In this document: in pieces, positions 7,624 through 14,163 of the stretch
Numbering within the stretch: position 1 is the stretch's first letter
Layout: every line of letters starts with the position of its first letter
From: CAYUPY01 sp964446595
GTDB taxonomy: Bacteria > Patescibacteriota > Dojkabacteria > J137 > JAEUSD01
Assembly: GCA_964446595.1 (NCBI GenBank)
Contig: CAYUPY010000025.1
Coordinates: 1 to 17,881, forward strand
Length of the DNA: 17,881 nt
Direction of reading: 5' to 3'
Notes under the pieces: model-generated
Database searches by the model: none
What the model saw: the letters and a program-made list of their open reading frames with translations, nothing else
Told to the model about the DNA's origin: nothing
Translations under genes and position numbers: made by a program

Positions 7624-8703
7624 ATGGCAAAACGAGACTATTACGATGTATTAGGCGTAGATAAAAACGCTTCAGAAAGAGATATTAAAAAGGCTTATCG
7701 GAAATTAGCCAAACAATACCATCCTGATCGTAACAAGGATGAGGGTGCAGAGGAAAAGTTTAAAGAGGCTCAAGAGGCCTATGAAGTTTTAGCAGATAAA
7801 CAAAAACGAGAAGCCTACGATCAGTACGGCTTTGCCGGTACGCAAGCCTTTGGTGGAGCAGGGAGCGGATTTGGCGCACAAGGTTTTGATTTTGGAGATT
7901 TGGAAGGATTCGGTGACTTAGGTGATCTGTTTGGCTCGTTTTTTGGAGGTGGCTTTGGAGGTTCTACCGCAGCTGGTAGGCAGAGCAGAGGAACAGATCT
8001 TCAAGTATCTGTGCAAATTGATTTCCTGGATGCGGTATTTGGCACCTCAGAAAAAATAAGCTATGACCGCCAACGCACTTGTGCTGTTTGTAATGGTAAT
8101 GGTGCAGAAGCCGGAAATTTCCAAACCTGTATTACCTGTGGAGGTCGTGGGAAAGTAGCCCAGGTAAGAAGCACTATGTTTGGACAGATTCAAACGGTGA
8201 CTACGTGTCCTACCTGCGCAGGTACTGGGCAAGAAATTACTAAGGCGTGTCATCGCTGTCAGGGTGAGGGTAGAGAGAAGGTAGTAGAAGAATTCGAAAT
8301 AAAAGTACCGGCAGGAGTACCGGACGGAGCAACGCTACGCTTTCCTGGGAAAGGCAATGCTCCAAGATTAGGCGGTGTTGCGGGTGATTTGTATGTATCA
8401 ATAGAGGTAAACCCCCATGAGAGTCTAGAGAAACGAGGGGACGACATTTACCTTGATCTAGAGATAGATGTGACTGATGCTGTGCTAGGTGCAGAGGTGG
8501 AAATTCCCACTGTGCATGGAATTCTGAAAATGAAGATTCCGGCTGGCACACAGCCCGGCAAGGTGTTAAAGCTCTCAGGCAAAGGGGGACCGAAGTTCAG
8601 AGGTTCTGGCAATGGTGATCAATATGTTCGGTTACTTGTAAAAGTACCAACTAAGCTTACTGGCAAGCAAAGTCAGCTATGGCAACAGCTTCGTGACCTA
8701 TAG
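7624..8703 (+). CDS. dnaJ: Molecular chaperone DnaJ
   Basis: 359-aa type I Hsp40 that delivers substrates to DnaK and stimulates its ATPase. The J domain (1-70) carries the HPD tripeptide at 33-35. A Gly/Phe-rich linker spans about 78-120. The zinc-binding region (about 152-218) has all four CxxCxGxG repeats: CAVCNGNG, CITCGGRG, CPTCAGTG and CHRCQGEG. Two C-terminal beta-barrel substrate-binding domains follow, including IPAGTQPGKVLKLSGKG. Length and architecture are normal. The ATG at 7624 is chosen over an in-frame TTG at 7615 that overlaps the -10 element. No dnaK or grpE is present in the window, so the usual heat-shock operon is split. Confidence 0.97.
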   Translation: MAKRDYYDVLGVDKNASERDIKKAYRKLAKQYHPDRNKDEGAEEKFKEAQEAYEVLADKQKREAYDQYGFAGTQAFGGAGSGFGAQGFDFGDLEGFGDLGDLFGSFFGGGFGGSTAAGRQSRGTDLQVSVQIDFLDAVFGTSEKISYDRQRTCAVCNGNGAEAGNFQTCITCGGRGKVAQVRSTMFGQIQTVTTCPTCAGTGQEITKACHRCQGEGREKVVEEFEIKVPAGVPDGATLRFPGKGNAPRLGGVAGDLYVSIEVNPHESLEKRGDDIYLDLEIDVTDAVLGAEVEIPTVHGILKMKIPAGTQPGKVLKLSGKGGPKFRGSGNGDQYVRLLVKVPTKLTGKQSQLWQQLRDL

Positions 8704-8739
8704 TAATTCTGACATTGAAATAAGCATGTATCAGCAAGT

Positions 8740-8755
8740 ATATATTGCGATATAT
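8740..8755. repeat. Short AT-rich inverted repeat beside a promoter
   Basis: ATATAT-TGCG-ATATAT is a perfect 6-bp inverted repeat with a 4-base loop, directly abutting the TTGACA -35 that starts at 8756. It has no U-tract and is not a convincing terminator for dnaJ. An operator is possible, but a chance AT palindrome cannot be excluded. Confidence 0.25.
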
Positions 8756-8785
8756 TTGACAAAATTGACTTCTTCTACCTATACT
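8756..8785 (+). promoter_or_regulatory. Upstream promoter of the cPGI-like gene
   Basis: TTGACA (8756-8761) and TATACT (8780-8785) are separated by 18 bases. Predicted +1 is near 8792, giving a leader of about 50 bases before the ATG at 8843. It lies in the 139-base gap after dnaJ, the second-longest gap in the window. Confidence 0.55.
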
Positions 8786-8829
8786 GTTTCACAGAACATT
8801 TAATTTACCAATACCTAATAAGTATTTTT

Positions 8830-8835
8830 TACAAT
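8830..8835 (+). promoter_or_regulatory. Proximal -10, leaderless start of the cPGI-like gene
   Basis: TACAAT is followed by exactly 7 bases and then the ATG at 8843. No TG extension and no good -35 are seen, so this is weaker than the upstream promoter; the pair may act in tandem. Confidence 0.4.
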
Positions 8836-8842
8836 CCCCTAT

Positions 8843-9610
8843 ATGCTATGTCTACGGGCTACTTCCGGCCTCCCAATTGATGTAGATCTGGAACTAGATC
8901 GCATCCTTCTCGACAACGTGGAACTACAATTCCAGGACTGTTACTATGTGCCACTTCAGGAAATTGTACCCACATTACTAAACAAATCACTACGTTACCC
9001 AGAGGAAGTTTATACCCAACATCGAAAAGTACAACGCAAGTCTCATACAGCAGGATGGCCAAGTGATTTTGACTATGATGTCTATTATTTGCCTTCTGGG
9101 CTACTAGGAATTGAGTACTGTAGAACGCATGTATTTAAAGCTAATGGTAAGCAGGGAAGGATTGCTAGCATTGTTCAGGTGCTCACAGGCACTTTAACAG
9201 TTCTGTTGCAAAAGAATGCCTCAAAGGATGATCCATATCGGCTTGGAGAGTCTGTAGAGAGAGCGCAACTAATTACTTTAGACGAAGGACAAAAACTTGC
9301 TATTCCTGCAGGTTATTATTATACCTTTATTAATGCCGGTGAACATCCTGTAGCTTTTGCAAGATTTGTGAAGAAAGATCATGTGGCAAATGCACAAGAG
9401 TTAGCTAAACAAAATGGCTTGGCTTTCTATCTCATCTCTAAGAACGCCAGACAGGAAATAGTAACGAATCCAAGGTATAAACAAATAAAAGATCTTCAAC
9501 ACGATACAAGTCAGCTTGTGAATGAGGAAGTTGGTTACAACCCAAACACACAACCTTTATACGAAGAGATACTAGCTGACATTAATAGCTATACTCAAGT
9601 AATGGCTTAA
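8843..9610 (+). CDS. Cupin of the archaeal-type glucose-6-phosphate isomerase (cPGI) family, metal ligands apparently lost
   Basis: 255-aa soluble protein. Residues 77-125 and 147-175 align by eye with the cPGI beta-barrel: Y-x-V-x-x-L-P-x-G-x-x-G-x-E-Y-x-x-T (78-95), a LTGTLTVLLQK strand, and GQKLAIPAGYYYTFINAG (149-166) matching the family pattern G...vPp..aHr.vNtG. Active cPGI enzymes bind metal through His-x-His, a Glu and a later His. Here the HxH position reads HVFKA, the Glu position is Ser or Ile, and the last His is Tyr (PAGYYY). The protein may therefore be a sugar-phosphate binder or an enzyme with altered chemistry rather than a standard isomerase. Residues 1-60 and 200-255 are unassigned. 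Its stop overlaps the convergent gene's stop at TTAA. Confidence 0.6.
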   Translation: MLCLRATSGLPIDVDLELDRILLDNVELQFQDCYYVPLQEIVPTLLNKSLRYPEEVYTQHRKVQRKSHTAGWPSDFDYDVYYLPSGLLGIEYCRTHVFKANGKQGRIASIVQVLTGTLTVLLQKNASKDDPYRLGESVERAQLITLDEGQKLAIPAGYYYTFINAGEHPVAFARFVKKDHVANAQELAKQNGLAFYLISKNARQEIVTNPRYKQIKDLQHDTSQLVNEEVGYNPNTQPLYEEILADINSYTQVMA

Positions 9611-11022
9611 TCTTTGGCGGCGGGTAGGGGATCACCATTTCCACCGCCGCCAAATCCTCCAAATAGTGAACTTCCACCTGAATTGTCTTCTTCTTCATTC
9701 TGCTCGGCAAGAGTTTTTAAATCGTCTTGAGAAGCAGGAGCTAGCGGGTCAGTATCATTCTTTGGCGTTATGTTGCCAGCTGGCTTGTTAGCAGTAACCA
9801 CAGGCGTCGCTTTTTTAGGTTCTGTTACTGGCTTGGGTAACGCCTGTTCAATCGGTGTTGGTGCTTGCTGCTTATTCTGACCATTTGCCATTAAAGTTGG
9901 AATCTTGCTTGCGCTTTCTTGTGCAGCTAGGGCCTGTTTGATCTTTTGGAGGGCACTAGCTGTAGGCTCCTCAATAGTAATTTTAACTTGTAAATCATCA
10001 CCTTTTGGTGAGTAATCACGGAGTAGTTTGTGAAGGTTCAACTTGGGAGTTAACGAACTCACTAATACTAAAGTTTTATTCGCAGAAATAGGCAGAGCCG
10101 TAATGCTGGCCTGTGTATCGGCAAAGAACTGAGGTGCAAACACAGGCAAAACAGTATTATTCAGCAATAACTCATAGTCTTTTTCGGTTGTAGCGGTCGA
10201 TACAGTAAGCTTTTCTTCTCTGACTAGGCTAGAAGAGAGTTCTTTCCATATTGATTCTACCTCGGAATCCAAAGTACCATAGATACGAGACACTGCCGTT
10301 TTTAAGTTTGCTCCGGCTGTAATTAAGCCTTGAGTTATTCCAAAGGTTGCAGGGGTAGTGTAATAATTCCGTAAGCTATTAGTTTTCCAATAAACTCCGC
10401 TCAATAGTTCAGTTAGGTCAGGTTTTGATATTTCGATTTCCTGAGCTTTGCAGTAACTGTATACGGCTGCTGACAAGCTGTGTACGTCTTCTGTTACAAA
10501 GCGATCCGCTTCAAACCCAGTATCTTTTTTGTTAACAACATCAATGCTTGTAAGCGCGACTTCTGTTAAGTCTTTTTCTTGAGTGTTAGATAATAAGCGT
10601 AGTAAATATTTAGCTGAGCGAACTCCCACGGTATAAACTTGTTCATACGTAGTGGAAGTGTACTGCATAGTAGCCGCCTCCGGATCAATTTTCTCGCCGT
10701 TGGCATTTAGCAGTTCTAGGGTAACTTCTCCGTCGGCTTGTGACCACTTTATATCTGCGATTTCGGAGTCAATATTTTGCAGTGTGATAAATCTTTCGGC
10801 TAGTTTGATGCTTTCTACCACAGAAATTTTATCTGTACTCACAAAAGTAGCTAACTTTTGAGGTAACACTTGATAGCCAAGACTAACATCTACTTCGGAA
10901 TTGTGTTTGGCTGCTAAGGTTTTTGCCAGTACTAAGGTAGCAATAACCCGATCCACATCTAAATAGCTCATTCCAGTTACTACCGCGATTTTGCCTTGTG
11001 ACATTGTGTTTCTTGTCTGCAT
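9607..11022 (-). CDS. DHH-phosphoesterase-like protein with eroded catalytic motifs and a disordered tail
   Basis: 471-aa protein. Its N-terminal 350 residues look like a divergent NrnA/DHH-family fold. Residues 12-40 (AVVTGMSYLDVDRVIATLVLAK) fit the first DHH strand and helix, normally PDGDaxgS. Residues 206-250 (LLSGVYWKTNS...TTPATF...LITAGANL...IYGTL) match the NrnA segment 'aGIxTDTGxF...TT..T...a..Ll..GAd', but the metal-binding TDTG reads WKTN. Catalysis is therefore doubtful. From about 365 on, the chain is low-complexity: Pro/Lys/Thr/Ala-rich, then acidic, then GGFGGGG, probably disordered. No signal peptide. The ATG at 11022 is fixed by an extended -10 6 bases upstream. The role is unknown; the fold call is inference from motif spacing. 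Confidence 0.5.
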   Translation of the reverse strand: MQTRNTMSQGKIAVVTGMSYLDVDRVIATLVLAKTLAAKHNSEVDVSLGYQVLPQKLATFVSTDKISVVESIKLAERFITLQNIDSEIADIKWSQADGEVTLELLNANGEKIDPEAATMQYTSTTYEQVYTVGVRSAKYLLRLLSNTQEKDLTEVALTSIDVVNKKDTGFEADRFVTEDVHSLSAAVYSYCKAQEIEISKPDLTELLSGVYWKTNSLRNYYTTPATFGITQGLITAGANLKTAVSRIYGTLDSEVESIWKELSSSLVREEKLTVSTATTEKDYELLLNNTVLPVFAPQFFADTQASITALPISANKTLVLVSSLTPKLNLHKLLRDYSPKGDDLQVKITIEEPTASALQKIKQALAAQESASKIPTLMANGQNKQQAPTPIEQALPKPVTEPKKATPVVTANKPAGNITPKNDTDPLAPASQDDLKTLAEQNEEEDNSGGSSLFGGFGGGGNGDPLPAAKD

Positions 11023-11028
11023 GTTCGG

Positions 11029-11037
11029 ATTATAGCA
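11029..11037 (-). promoter_or_regulatory. Extended consensus -10, leaderless start of the DHH-like gene
   Basis: TGCTATAAT on the minus strand, a perfect hexamer with TG extension, ends 6 bases before the ATG at 11022. It lies back to back with the rhomboid promoter, the two -10 hexamers being 10 bases apart. Confidence 0.6.
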
Positions 11038-11041
11038 GGCA

Positions 11042-11050
11042 TGATAGAAT
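11042..11050 (+). promoter_or_regulatory. Extended -10, leaderless start of the rhomboid gene
   Basis: TGATAGAAT, with the hexamer at 11045-11050, ends 6 bases before the ATG at 11057. This supports ATG 11057 over the in-frame TTG at 11051, which directly follows the hexamer. Confidence 0.55.
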
Positions 11051-11056
11051 TTGCAG

Positions 11057-11812
11057 ATGCAAAGATGGCGACTATCCTTCGATTTTGATCACTTAAGGGC
11101 ACTTTTGACTGTTAACATTGTATTTTGGCTGCTCTCAATCTTGATTGGCGTATTGGCAGGTGTAAGCATGACCCAGCTGTTATTTGGAGCAAACCAGACT
11201 TATAATGCGATTCTTTTTGAGTTAGGGGCGCTTTGGCCCGCTGCAGTAGCTGCAGGTGAATTCTGGAGAATAATTTCTTCTGCATTTTTGCATTTAGGAA
11301 TCATTCATCTGGGACTAAATATGTTTGCACTTTGGCAGTTCGGTGGGGTGGTTTACGAGTATTATGGCGGAAAACTCCTTTTTGTTTTTTATGTGTTTTC
11401 CGCCATCGGAGCATCCTTAGCCAGCTATGTATTTGATATTGCTGGAGTAGGAGCTTCCGGAGCAGTTTTTGGGATTCTGGGGGTATTATTAGCTAACACA
11501 ATTAAAAGAAATCCTTACACGCCGTCGTTTCCAATTGACCGAGAATATCTTTTTCAGATCCTAATTTATTCGTTCATAATTGGTCTATATCCCGGGCTCA
11601 GTATTAACTTGGTAGCACATGTTGGAGGGTTAATTACCGGATTTGGCTTAGGGTATTTATTGGACCACAAGATGAGTGCCCATCGCAGCAAGTTGTCTAA
11701 AAGTGTCGAAGGACCACTTTATTGGTCCTCCCTAATTTTTGTGCTCTTGTCTTTCTTCTTATTAAGCGCTAACTTTATATATGGTTTTCTGCTTACTGGG
11801 TCCACCGGGTAG
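11057..11812 (+). CDS. Rhomboid-family intramembrane serine protease
   Basis: 251-aa polytopic membrane protein that would cleave transmembrane substrates within the bilayer. The catalytic pair is present: Ser134 in GVGASGAVFG and His188 in NLVAHVGGLITGFG. The oxyanion-side HLGIIHLGLNMF (79-90, with N88) is also typical. A first membrane helix at about 18-38 is followed by a long loop with the W-R region (FWRIISSAFLH) of the family L1. A further helix at the C-terminus (about 228-248) gives a 6+1 layout. Its last 32 bases overlap the start of the first adenylate-kinase-like gene, so the two are likely translated as a unit. The substrate is unknown. Confidence 0.9.
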   Translation: MQRWRLSFDFDHLRALLTVNIVFWLLSILIGVLAGVSMTQLLFGANQTYNAILFELGALWPAAVAAGEFWRIISSAFLHLGIIHLGLNMFALWQFGGVVYEYYGGKLLFVFYVFSAIGASLASYVFDIAGVGASGAVFGILGVLLANTIKRNPYTPSFPIDREYLFQILIYSFIIGLYPGLSINLVAHVGGLITGFGLGYLLDHKMSAHRSKLSKSVEGPLYWSSLIFVLLSFFLLSANFIYGFLLTGSTG

Positions 11813-12434
11813 TGGTAAAGATACACAATCTCGGGTATTAAAAGATAAATTTGGCATCAGCATAGTCTCTCCAGGTGAAGTGCTCCGTGCTGCAGTAGCC
11901 AGTCAACATATCTTGGCATCTCAAATTTCGCCATATATGAATAAAGGCAAACTTGTGCCTGACCACATTGTAGATGAGGCTTTGCGTGACTACCTTTCAG
12001 TTCTGAAGCCAGAGCATGTTGTTTTTTCAGGCTTTCCGCGAAGAGTGGATCAAGTTCCTTACCTGGATTCTATTGTAAAGGACTTTAAGCAAGATCTAAA
12101 AGCAGTGATTTTAATGCAAGTCCCGGATGCAATAGTCTTGGATAGAGTTGCAGGCAGACTTTACTCACCGGCATCGCATCGCTTTTACCACCAACGTTAC
12201 GACCCTCCCAAACAAGCGTGGATTGACGATGAAACGGGTCAGCCACTAATTAGAAGAGGAGATGATGATCCTACATCCGTCGCAGAAAAGTTGGCAGTCC
12301 ATAAAAGAGAGGTGCAACCCTTGATTGAGGAATTCTCTAGAAGAGGGATTCTCCATAAGATTGAAGCCACAGGTGGTATACCTCATGTGGCTGGAATTAT
12401 TCACCGTATAGTTGCTCCATATTTTGGTGAATAA
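11781..12434 (+). CDS. Adenylate kinase-like nucleoside monophosphate kinase, copy 1
   Basis: 217-aa cytosolic enzyme of the adenylate kinase family (AMP + ATP to 2 ADP, or a related NMP). P-loop GPPGSGKDTQ at 7-16, NMP-binding region with NKGKLVPD, FSGFPRRVDQ in place of the usual DGFPRTxxQ, and a long non-zinc LID (GRLYSPASHRFYH...IRRGDDDPTSV). The usual Arg after the DD motif, present in copy 2 as RKRL, is Lys here (AEKL). A distinct substrate or reduced activity is therefore possible. Start 11781 lies inside the rhomboid gene; there is no good Shine-Dalgarno site and translation is probably coupled. It stands 57 bases before a paralogue. Confidence 0.8.
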   Translation: MVFCLLGPPGSGKDTQSRVLKDKFGISIVSPGEVLRAAVASQHILASQISPYMNKGKLVPDHIVDEALRDYLSVLKPEHVVFSGFPRRVDQVPYLDSIVKDFKQDLKAVILMQVPDAIVLDRVAGRLYSPASHRFYHQRYDPPKQAWIDDETGQPLIRRGDDDPTSVAEKLAVHKREVQPLIEEFSRRGILHKIEATGGIPHVAGIIHRIVAPYFGE

Positions 12435-12440
12435 ACAAGC

Positions 12441-12469
12441 TTAACGCATTAAGATATCCATGCTATTCT
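12441..12469 (+). promoter_or_regulatory. Promoter of the second adenylate-kinase-like gene
   Basis: TTAACG (12441-12446) and TATTCT (12464-12469) are 17 bases apart, with a TGC extension at 12461-12463. Predicted +1 is near 12477, giving a leader of about 15 bases. GAGGG (12473-12477) lies too far from the ATG (14 bases) to act as a normal ribosome site. Confidence 0.5.
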
Positions 12470-12491
12470 CGTGAGGGTTAACTAAAATAAT

Positions 12492-13139
12492 ATGGTATGG
12501 GTATTCATAGGTCCTCCTGGGAGCGGAAAAGACACTCAAGCTCAACTTGTAGCTGAAAAATTAAATAAATATACAGTTGTGTCCACAGGACAGGCTTTGC
12601 GTGAAGAAATAGCTGCAGAATCGCAAATTGGTAAAAAAGTAGCAGAAGCGTATGCCAGGGGAGAGCTGATGTCCGATGAAGATATGTACGAAGTTCTACT
12701 TTCCAGAATGAAAACCCTGCCAGGTGAAGACTTTATCTATACAGGCTACCCTCGTACGGTTTCCCAAATTAATCATCTTGATCGTCTATTAACTCAGCTA
12801 GATCTTGGCATAGATGGTGTGGTGTACTTTAAGTTGGAAGATGAAGAAGTCGTAGAGAGAATTAGCGGTAGGCTATACGCCCCTAAAGCACAGCGTTATT
12901 ACCACGAAAAATACAATCCTCCGCAGCAGCCAGAAATTGATGACCTTACAGGCGAGGCGCTAATAAGACGCGCCGATGATGAGCCAGAGGCAGTCCGTAA
13001 GCGCCTCGCCATCTACCACAAAGAAACCGCACCCGTGCTGCAAAAACTTAGAGCAGAAAAGGCTAAAAATTTCTATGAAATAGACGCGGGCAAAAGCATT
13101 GAGGAAGTAACTGAAGAATTATTGGAAATTGTCCGTTAA
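12492..13139 (+). CDS. adk: Adenylate kinase
   Basis: 215-aa adenylate kinase family member that keeps AMP, ADP and ATP in balance. P-loop GPPGSGKDTQ at 7-16, STGQALREEI at the AMP-binding helix, RGELMSD, YTGYPRTVSQ (family DGFPRTxxQ), and a long LID domain without zinc cysteines (GRLYAPKAQRYYHEKYNPP). The LID ends in IRRADDEPEAVRKRL, where both catalytic Arg positions look intact. It is closer to the adenylate kinase consensus than the adjacent copy, so I give the symbol adk to this one, tentatively. It has its own promoter. Its stop lies 10 bases from the convergent kinase gene's stop. Confidence 0.8.
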   Translation: MVWVFIGPPGSGKDTQAQLVAEKLNKYTVVSTGQALREEIAAESQIGKKVAEAYARGELMSDEDMYEVLLSRMKTLPGEDFIYTGYPRTVSQINHLDRLLTQLDLGIDGVVYFKLEDEEVVERISGRLYAPKAQRYYHEKYNPPQQPEIDDLTGEALIRRADDEPEAVRKRLAIYHKETAPVLQKLRAEKAKNFYEIDAGKSIEEVTEELLEIVR

Positions 13140-13149
13140 GTGAGAAGCT

Positions 13150-14145
13150 TTATACCTCTTGTAAACACAGCGCAAAATTTACCATTTTTACAGCACTAGA
13201 GTAAGGCTGCTCACCATTATCATAAATTTCAGCAAGGAAGATTATTCGGTCCGCAATTTCGCGAAAAAGCCCTGAATTCTCATAACTTTTCATCTCTTCC
13301 CTTACTAACTGCGCAAATCCGGCTTTGTTCAGTCTGCGTAGACTGGCATTGGTACGGGAAAACATTTTGAAGATAGTTATTAACAGACCGTAGTGGTCAA
13401 TTTTTACTGAGTCTTGAAAACTTTCAACATACGCTTCGCCAGTATCTTGAGTATTAGCTATGTTATTTACATAGAACATCGGCCAAGTGGTTTCTTGCCC
13501 GATTCCTTCTCCTCCTCCTTGTCTATCTGGCACTAGCATAGGGTCTAATAATAAAGGAGATAGATTAGGTGCAATTGCTAGCATGCTTACCTGTTTTGTA
13601 GGGTTAATATGACCTATGGCCACATTTGCAGGTTTCAGATCACGATGGCGCATATTTTGCCCATGTAAATTGTCCAATAATTCCGCAGTCCGTAGAGCAA
13701 TTTGTACGATAGTTTCGAAAGGTATATATTCCTTAGCCTCGATTAAATCCTGTATTGTTATCCCAGCATCCTCGAGTATCATGTACGGTCTATTATTGTC
13801 GCTCTGATCATAAAATACTTCCGGAAATAATAATCGTGGGCTGACACCAGACTGTCTATAAAAGACCATATCATTACTAAAATCATCATAATAATAATCA
13901 GCATATGGGCTTTTTAAAGCGTAGTCAGAGAGACAGCGCACTATACATTTCATGCGATTACCTTGTGAATCGACCAGAACACCCCTCCACACATCGCTGG
14001 GTGTCCCGCCAGGACTTAAGTTTGGAGATTTGGGGTCAAAATTTACCGTCAAATCTCCAAGCTTAAAACTTTTCCACGCAATGTTTTCTTTTCTCTTACC
14101 CCAAATTCTAAAAACGTTTCCTATCCGGGTGTCTGTATTTCTCAT
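13150..14145 (-). CDS. Divergent Hanks-type Ser/Thr protein kinase, downstream copy
   Basis: 331-aa soluble protein. The glycine loop region is GGTPSDVWRG (46-55). The catalytic loop is canonical, HRDLKPAN at 167-174. The metal-binding DFG is DPM (LLLDPML, D201). The strand expected to carry the VAIK lysine reads CIVRC, with Arg70 in the Lys position. A KIDHYGLLITIFKMF segment matches the helix-F region (Dx(W/Y)xLG). The activation segment is long and contains GGGEG. The catalytic Asp and Asn are retained, so phosphotransfer is possible, but ATP binding would be unusual. No membrane helix or sensor domain. It starts 18 bases after the upstream kinase gene and has its own TATAAT, so it may be expressed independently as well as from the operon. 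Confidence 0.7.
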   Translation of the reverse strand: MRNTDTRIGNVFRIWGKRKENIAWKSFKLGDLTVNFDPKSPNLSPGGTPSDVWRGVLVDSQGNRMKCIVRCLSDYALKSPYADYYYDDFSNDMVFYRQSGVSPRLLFPEVFYDQSDNNRPYMILEDAGITIQDLIEAKEYIPFETIVQIALRTAELLDNLHGQNMRHRDLKPANVAIGHINPTKQVSMLAIAPNLSPLLLDPMLVPDRQGGGEGIGQETTWPMFYVNNIANTQDTGEAYVESFQDSVKIDHYGLLITIFKMFSRTNASLRRLNKAGFAQLVREEMKSYENSGLFREIADRIIFLAEIYDNGEQPYSSAVKMVNFALCLQEV

Positions 14146-14154
14146 ACGGCAGGG

Positions 14155-14163
14155 ATTATATCA
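14155..14163 (-). promoter_or_regulatory. Extended -10 between the two kinase genes
   Basis: TGATATAAT on the minus strand (hexamer 14160-14155) lies directly after the TAA stop of the upstream kinase. It ends 9 bases before the ATG at 14145, predicting a leader of 1-3 bases. No Shine-Dalgarno site is seen. Confidence 0.5.

Noticed and set aside
8240..8551. Minus-strand open frames opposite dnaJ
   Set aside because: They are antisense to well-conserved dnaJ domains, with His/Ser/Leu-rich composition typical of shadow frames.
8740..8760. Intrinsic terminator after dnaJ
   Set aside because: The inverted repeat is only 6 A/T pairs and lacks a U-tract; it adjoins a -35 element instead.
12471..12485. 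GTG at 12471 as a leaderless start for the second adenylate kinase
   Set aside because: The frame hits a TAA after four codons, so the ATG at 12492 is kept.
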